This document shows positions 6,150 to 7,200 of a stretch of DNA of 7,200 nt, piece by piece. Under the pieces are notes generated by a model. That model searched no databases, was not told the DNA's origin, and saw only the letters and a program-made list of their open reading frames with translations. The stretch's first letter is position 1, and every line of letters begins with the position of its first letter. A program made the translations under genes and the position numbers. This DNA is from a bacterium (GTDB lineage Bacteria > Vulcanimicrobiota > Xenobia > RGZZ01), in assembly GCA_021782195.1 (NCBI GenBank), contig JAJXVI010000113.1, positions 1 to 7,200 on the forward strand, in the 5' to 3' direction.

Positions 6150-7200
6150 ATGAATATACGCCCTCATAGAGGCTTTCAAGCCCTGCTGATTGCGGGTTTT
6201 CTCAGCCTGGGTCTGCCCTGCGCAAAGGCCATTGCCCTTCCTTCAGCAAGCAGCTATATCGCCATCCGACGCGCCTACCCTATCAGTGGCCTCTCTCCAC
6301 TGGTCGTGCTCAAGACCGGTGGACATTCTGGCCGAATTGTCGAGTGGGCCGGGATGCTGGTCGGAGTGTCCTTGCGTGGTTTGACGGTGACCCTCACGTC
6401 TTCTTCGGCCACTGCGTCCCGCGCGCCTTCGGCCGCCTCGTCCCCGTCTCCCCGCGTCGCCAGCGTCAAGATGCCCCGGGCGCGGGGATCCCGTGTGTTC
6501 ATGTTGCTCTGTACGCACGGGGGCGAGCGCATCCCCGTACTGCTGCGAAGCTCGGGGCATTGGACCACGCGCGATCCCGTCTACGTGATCGGGCGGGTGG
6601 TTGAGAAGCATTCACGATTTCGTTATCTCGAAGGCCTTGCCATCGCCAACACCTACGACGTGACACAACTGAATGTTGCCGCGATGCGTCGTGCCGAAGC
6701 CAACATGTCTGTGGCTCTTCGTGCATCCGGCCTGGCCGGCCAGCGACCGGTGAGTGTTGCGGGAGCGGTCGCCTGGATGCAGTCGTTCAACCGTTTCCTC
6801 GACCCGCAAACGGCTCGCCGCCTGGCGCGCACGATTTTTACGAGCTGTGCGGCCAGCGGGGTTGATCCTCGTCTGGCGCTGTGCCTGTTTGCTGCCGAAT
6901 CCGCATTTCATGCGAGGGCGGTTTCGACCGCGGGAGCTCAGGGACTGGGTCAGCTCATGCCGGGTACGGCTGCGATGCTCGGAGTACGCAACCCCTTCAA
7001 TCTATTTGAAAACGCCGAAGCGTCGGTGCGTCATCTCGGCTCCTTGCTCGCGTGCTGGCGGGGAACTCCGCTGCAGGTCGAACTTGCCCTGGCCTCATAC
7101 AATGCCGGTGTCGGTGCGGTCGAGGAGTATCACGGGATTCCACCCTACCGGGAGACCATCAACTACGTGCGCACGATCATCAGCTACTATGGCGATCTCT
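6150..7200 (+). CDS. Secreted lytic transglycosylase (SLT domain, GH23-like), C-terminus cut by window edge
   Basis: ATG at 6150 gives 350 codons to the window edge without a stop. A Sec signal peptide (RPHR, then ALLIAGFLSLGL, then Ala25-Lys-Ala27) supports this start although no Shine-Dalgarno is visible. The SLT domain begins at about residue 235. Glu250 in FAAESAFHARAVS is the expected catalytic acid, followed by GAQGLGQLMPGTA (263-275), NPFNLFENAEASVRHLGSLL, LALASYNAGVGAVEEY (around 316-320) and PPYRETINYVRTIISYY. These are the consensus blocks of soluble-lytic-type transglycosylases, which cut the MurNAc-GlcNAc bond of peptidoglycan and form 1,6-anhydroMurNAc. Residues about 62-166 form an unusual beta-rich region (GRIVEWAGMLVGVS; RVFMLLCTHGGERIPVLLR; VYVIGRVVEKH) with a Ser/Ala/Pro-rich insert at 84-105; I infer an OB-like domain. 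It acts in the periplasm or cell wall. Confidence 0.92.
   Translation, partial: MNIRPHRGFQALLIAGFLSLGLPCAKAIALPSASSYIAIRRAYPISGLSPLVVLKTGGHSGRIVEWAGMLVGVSLRGLTVTLTSSSATASRAPSAASSPSPRVASVKMPRARGSRVFMLLCTHGGERIPVLLRSSGHWTTRDPVYVIGRVVEKHSRFRYLEGLAIANTYDVTQLNVAAMRRAEANMSVALRASGLAGQRPVSVAGAVAWMQSFNRFLDPQTARRLARTIFTSCAASGVDPRLALCLFAAESAFHARAVSTAGAQGLGQLMPGTAAMLGVRNPFNLFENAEASVRHLGSLLACWRGTPLQVELALASYNAGVGAVEEYHGIPPYRETINYVRTIISYYGDL

Noticed and set aside
5784..6179. 131-codon minus-strand open frame as an intact gene
   Set aside because: Most of its product is Arg/Ser/Pro-rich with poor third-position GC. At best its middle part starts a frameshifted small gene, recorded separately.
6243..6911. 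Minus-strand open frames of about 100-120 codons opposite the transglycosylase
   Set aside because: They are antisense to a well-supported coding frame and have low-complexity products.

Overview
The window looks like chromosomal DNA from a GC-rich bacterium with a diderm-type (Gram-negative-like) envelope. The evidence is a secreted lytic transglycosylase, a lipobox lipoprotein and an exported OB-fold-like protein. Translation starts follow good Shine-Dalgarno sequences at most genes. I cannot name the phylum. The mix of genes (a GH63/MGH1-type glucosidase, CBS-domain proteins, a CBS-BON protein, an SLT transglycosylase) is scattered across many environmental lineages. I see no insertion sequence, integrase, phage gene, tRNA, rRNA or CRISPR array.

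Layout. 1-2736 holds two minus-strand genes: a thioredoxin-like protein (2146-2736), then a long GH63-like glycoside hydrolase (1-2049) that runs off the left edge. The frame of the hydrolase is open for 683 codons with no stop inside the window. A 180-base divergent gap (2737-2916) carries an imperfect 40-bp repeat and two possible hairpins, one over the ribosome binding site of the next gene. 2917-3603 (+) encodes a two-CBS plus BON-domain protein. It converges with 3704-4240 (-), a second, smaller two-CBS protein.

4241-4817 is a long non-coding stretch. It has a GC-rich perfect inverted repeat, two copies of a 27-bp near-identical direct repeat inside a looser series of GTCGGGGACG motifs, and an 11-bp-phased TTCAGGA direct repeat. 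A short lipoprotein rich in Tyr, Gly and Arg follows (4818-5207, +). It converges with an exported OB-fold-like protein (5348-5755, -) across a tandem repeat and a hairpin. 5756-6149 has no confident gene, although a small gene that may be frameshifted can be traced there on the minus strand. 6150-7200 (+) encodes a secreted lytic transglycosylase, cut by the right edge, with an unusual N-terminal region before its SLT domain.

How the genes may work together. The pair at 2049/2736 could be co-transcribed, with a 96-base gap. The two CBS proteins are probably adenylate-sensing regulators. The right half is an envelope cluster (lipoprotein, periplasmic OB-fold protein, peptidoglycan lyase). No classical defence or biosynthetic system is visible. 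The most unusual items are the repeat-rich gap at 4380-4670, the domain architecture of the transglycosylase and the possible frameshifted small gene.
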